Both the position numbers and the translations under genes were made by a program. From an uncultured Chryseobacterium sp. (lineage in GTDB: Bacteria; Bacteroidota; Bacteroidia; Flavobacteriales; Weeksellaceae), in NCBI GenBank assembly GCA_913776245.1, contig CAJYLO010000031.1, positions 62,001 through 126,000 on the forward strand: DNA of 64,000 nucleotides, given 5' to 3'. The notes under the pieces were generated by a model that worked only from the letters and a program-made list of their open reading frames with translations, was not told the origin of the DNA and did no database searches. Position 1 is the first letter of the stretch; every line of letters begins with the position of its first letter. Shown here piece by piece: positions 63,577 through 64,000 of this stretch.

Positions 63577-64000
63577 TTAAATGGTATTCCGTACAAAACA
63601 GCTCTCAATGTGATCATCCACAACGCCGGTTGCCTGCAAGTGTGAATAGACAACTGTTGATCCCAGAAATTTAAACCCCCTTTTCTTAAGATCCTTACTG
63701 ATCGCATCAGACAGTTCCGTAGTTGCAGGTGCTTCCGTGTGATGATTCCAGTGATGTACAATTCTGTTTCCGCCGGTAAAAGTGGAAATATAGTCATAGA
63801 AACTCCCGAATTCTTTCTGAAGCTCCATAAACTTTTGCGCATTGGAAATGGCAGCAAGAACTTTCAGACGGTTTCTGATGATTCCTGTATCCTGCATCAG
63901 CGCCTCAATTTTATCATCCCCATATTTTGCGATCTTTTTGTAACTGAAATTATCAAAAGCTTTTCTGAAGTTTTCTCTTTTTCTGAGAATTGTAATCCAG
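63577..64000 (-). CDS. tag: DNA-3-methyladenine glycosylase I, N-terminus cut off by window edge
   Basis: The frame runs from the TAA at 63577 to the window edge, giving 141 C-terminal residues. It begins WITILRKRENFRKAFDNF, then KIAKYGDDKIEALMQD, RNRLKVLAAISNA and GFKFLGSTVVYSHLQATG, followed by DDHIESCF with the zinc-site Cys, all characteristic of Tag. It excises 3-methyladenine from alkylated DNA. Internal Met codons are not the true start. Confidence 0.95.
   Translation of the reverse strand, partial: WITILRKRENFRKAFDNFSYKKIAKYGDDKIEALMQDTGIIRNRLKVLAAISNAQKFMELQKEFGSFYDYISTFTGGNRIVHHWNHHTEAPATTELSDAISKDLKKRGFKFLGSTVVYSHLQATGVVDDHIESCFVRNTI

Overview
The window is a chromosomal segment of a Flavobacteriia bacterium, most probably Chryseobacterium or a close Weeksellaceae relative. 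The indications are low GC, Bacteroidota-type promoters (TTG about 17-20 bp upstream of TAnnTTTG), a SusCDEF starch locus, a type IX secretion (T9SS) sorting domain, a LysRS with a C-terminal extension, and short intergenic repeat families. This assignment is inferred from sequence character alone. No rRNA, tRNA, CRISPR array, prophage or insertion sequence was recognised.

Layout. 1-6.5 kb: a cut-off HD phosphohydrolase, a membrane protein, a VapBC-type toxin-antitoxin (TA) module, a lipid kinase, two envelope proteins and gyrB. 6.7-12.3 kb: lysS, a GH144-type glycosidase, a lipoprotein cytochrome c and a beta-barrel protein. 12.5-17.5 kb (+ strand): dusB, an M1 peptidase, a membrane-anchored XRE regulator and a serine hydrolase. 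17.5-23.1 kb (- strand): guaA, a three-gene envelope operon, purD and a pirin. 23.2-36.4 kb (- strand): a starch/maltodextrin utilisation locus read as susC, susD, susE, susE/F-like, GH97 (SusB-like), GH13 (SusA-like), an NTF2-fold protein and an SLC45-type sugar transporter. 37-44.3 kb: metG, a DUF4349 lipoprotein, an Mpo1-like protein, a methyltransferase and a VWA/MoxR-type AAA pair. 44.7-50.5 kb: a complete RND efflux operon. 50.8-60.1 kb: a DUF6624 protein, a methyltransferase, map, a HAD phosphatase, an acyl-ACP desaturase, a T9SS cargo protein, a TPR-AraC sensor-regulator and gpmI. 60.4-64 kb: a hypothetical protein, a HigBA-type TA module, a SUI1/YciH factor, a nucleoside phosphorylase and a cut-off tag.

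The most interesting observation concerns the two TA modules. Each sits in a unit of about 0.77-0.85 kb, and each unit begins with a degenerate second copy of one end of the neighbouring housekeeping gene, while that gene stays intact. At vapBC the duplicated piece is the last 22 codons of the lipid kinase, starting exactly at its stop codon (66 bp, 4 mismatches). At higBA it is the promoter plus the first codons of the SUI1 gene, starting at the -33 box. Two unrelated TA families with the same gene-end-restoring architecture, 60 kb apart, suggest a common insertion route without a recognisable recombinase. This is inference and needs comparison with related genomes.

Other points of note are REP-like elements that begin right at stop codons, a strong terminator inside the starch locus just ahead of susB, a perfect operator-like palindrome in the higBA promoter, and an eight-copy heptanucleotide repeat upstream of the nucleoside phosphorylase.
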